A DNA stretch of 64,000 bases from Lineus longissimus. Its lineage: Eukaryota; Nemertea; Pilidiophora; Heteronemertea; Lineidae. Below, in pieces: positions 62,501 to 64,000 of the stretch; position 1 is the stretch's first letter; every line of letters starts with the position of its first letter. Under the pieces are notes generated by a model. It saw only the letters and a list, made by a program, of their open reading frames with translations, was not told the origin of the DNA and did no database searches. Made by a program: the position numbers and the translations under genes. Where the stretch lies: contig NC_088315.1 of assembly GCF_910592395.1 (NCBI RefSeq), positions 312,501 through 376,500 on the forward strand, written 5' to 3'.

Positions 62501-64000
62501 TCTGTCCGATGTCAGTATTATCAGTCCGGCGATCTGAAACTACTGTAAGCTATTTCAAGTCCTAACGGCCCGTTTCATGAGCGTTTAGAGAGTTAGAGGA
62601 CTGTTTCAGACATTGAAGCGAATGGATTGGGCATCCTGAGCAATACACGATGCTCTTAGATAAAAAAAACCCTCTATGAATGTTTAATCCGTCATTTCAA
62701 ATAAATATAGGGTATGCTTTCAGAACGATCAGGATCAAAAGTCGACCGTTTTATCAATCAGATTCCCTCATTACAAATGCTTTATATTTCTGTGTATATT
62801 TGGTCGACATTTTGCGTCATCTTTTGAGCTAATCTTAGTATAACGCACGATAGAAGATGGCTGCTTTAGTCTCGACAATCGTCTCCACAACTGATGAGGA
62901 GCCTTGACGGCACTTGATGGTTGCCATACACCATTCATCATCAAAGACTGGTCGCCAAAATCGGGTAATTGTCCTAGATGTCCGACATCAAGTATTTAAA
63001 ACTGTTTAGTTGTCGCTGCTGTGAAAGCGTTTCGTCCTTGTCCCAATGGTGTCAATAATTCATTTTGTTCAGGTAAAGTTGACAAATGGAATAGCCACAG
63101 GAGTCGTTCCATATATATCGGAAACTTGATTCCAAAGTTTGAAGATCTAGTGCGCCTGGGGACAAAGCATTTCTTATTGGGCCTATAACTTAAAATGCAA
63201 TACATGTTTTTGCCTTCCATTGTGTATTAAAAATGAGGGGCTATTTCATAATTAATCAGAGAACTCTGCCTTCTAAAAAAACCCTCCTTTATCGGTAATT
63301 CATTGTTGAGCTATCTGTTTTGGCTTCTTTTGAAAATATTTCGATGTATCAATTCCCGATACAACAATCGTCAACCGATGACAACGCAGCCATAAAAATC
63401 TTTGTATTGGTTAATTGTCACGTAAATTGGTAAATTGGTAAATTGGCATATTGACAAGGTAATGATTAAGCTGACTTGAATTGGTATCAGCATTAGCAGA
63501 ATCAACATGAGGCGAACAGATCATCACTTTTGAGGCAATATCATTTAAACTATAATGCAGGCAATTGAGAAATATATATAAATGAATTGCTTGTATGTCT
63601 TGCCTGAAAATGCCTGGATTCTTCTCTTGTAGTTTAGTTTCAACGGTATTGCAATCAGAGATGAGTTTGATCCGATACAAGGGAGTTGGTAGGTTCATAT
63701 CTCCAATCAGACTCTTTCAAATATCCTCTGCTTTTATGTAAGAAGTTCGTTAATATTGTCAGCTGACGAAGCCGCAGAATTCTCAGTTCGAACGCTGATT
63801 GAAGATTAATTGGCATTACGGACAACAAACTTTAAATCTTTGAGAACTCATACGAATCAATCTACACAGCGTGACTTGGGGCGTTGATTTAAAGTTTCGT
63901 GGAATAACAAATACATTTATATTTTCAAGAACAGACAAACACTCATTGGTAGACTCGGAGATGACGATTCCGCCACAAGCAGAGTATCTCTTGATTTACT

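Larger units (their letters stand above)
44197..64000. other. Long gene-poor region
   Basis: About 19.8 kb is without a gene I can support on either strand. Open frames of 60-115 codons occur at roughly chance density and match no family I know. Supported content is a tandem duplication (45719-45955), a MITE-like foldback (46359-46439), poly-C tracts (46766-46780 and 51306-51321), a possible promoter and first exon (47989-48107), two candidate exons (about 51470-51690 on minus and 54879-55001 on plus) and a tRNA-derived SINE (59480-59556). It could be a long intron or a regulatory desert of a gene lying to the right. Confidence 0.5.

Overview
This window is metazoan nuclear DNA. It has genes split into many short exons with GT-AG introns, class A GPCRs, a polycystin-family channel, EGF, PLAT, ZU5 and death domains, tRNA-derived SINEs and several minisatellites. 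The gene content suggests an invertebrate bilaterian with heavy domain shuffling and lineage-specific gene expansions (a lophotrochozoan or an amphioxus-like animal). I cannot fix the phylum or species from the sequence alone. All confidently called genes are on the minus strand, so each reads from high to low coordinates. All splice sites below were derived by hand from reading-frame and phase compatibility and have not been checked against transcripts.

Region 1 (1-12.2 kb) is a tandem array of six paralogous three-exon class A GPCR genes. Five are complete and one keeps only its first exon. Exon 2 is 221 nt in all five complete genes, with identical phases. The first three belong to a very recent ~2.5 kb tandem duplication in which introns and spacers are also nearly identical. 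The receptors lack the canonical TM3-ECL2 cysteines and have altered CWxP and NPxxY motifs.

Region 2 (13.3-35.7 kb) is the highlight. It is one gene for which I could assemble 49 exons in phase, from a signal-peptide exon (ATG at 35733) to a stop (13291), giving 9,363 nt and 3,120 codons plus stop with every splice phase compatible. The order is: signal peptide; four EGF-like exons; a 42-nt EGF remnant; sixteen nearly identical 132-nt EGF exons in a 281-bp tandem array; a truncated EGF; one more EGF; a GAIN-like region; a degenerate GPS; TM1; PLAT; the remaining polycystin-1-type membrane segments with the TOP/channel domain; a coiled coil; and then an intracellular module of two ZU5-like domains, a UPA-like domain and two tandem death domains. 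A polycystin-1-like receptor-channel fused to a ZU5-UPA-death tail (as in UNC5, ankyrin or PIDD) is an architecture I do not know from described proteins. It would link a polycystin-type sensor directly to death-fold signalling.

Region 3 (35.7-42.3 kb) is intergenic and holds a tRNA-derived SINE, a 34-bp minisatellite and a perfect palindrome. Region 4 (42.3-44.2 kb) is an intronless 616-aa ankyrin/six-TM TRP-like channel protein. Region 5 (44.2-64 kb) has no gene I can support. It contains a MITE-like foldback, a tandem duplication, a second tRNA-derived SINE, a possible TATA promoter with a first exon, and two isolated candidate exons. Notable non-coding features elsewhere are an 89-bp x 7 intronic repeat, a 37-bp x 16 minisatellite, a pre-miRNA-like intronic hairpin and several long poly-G/C tracts.
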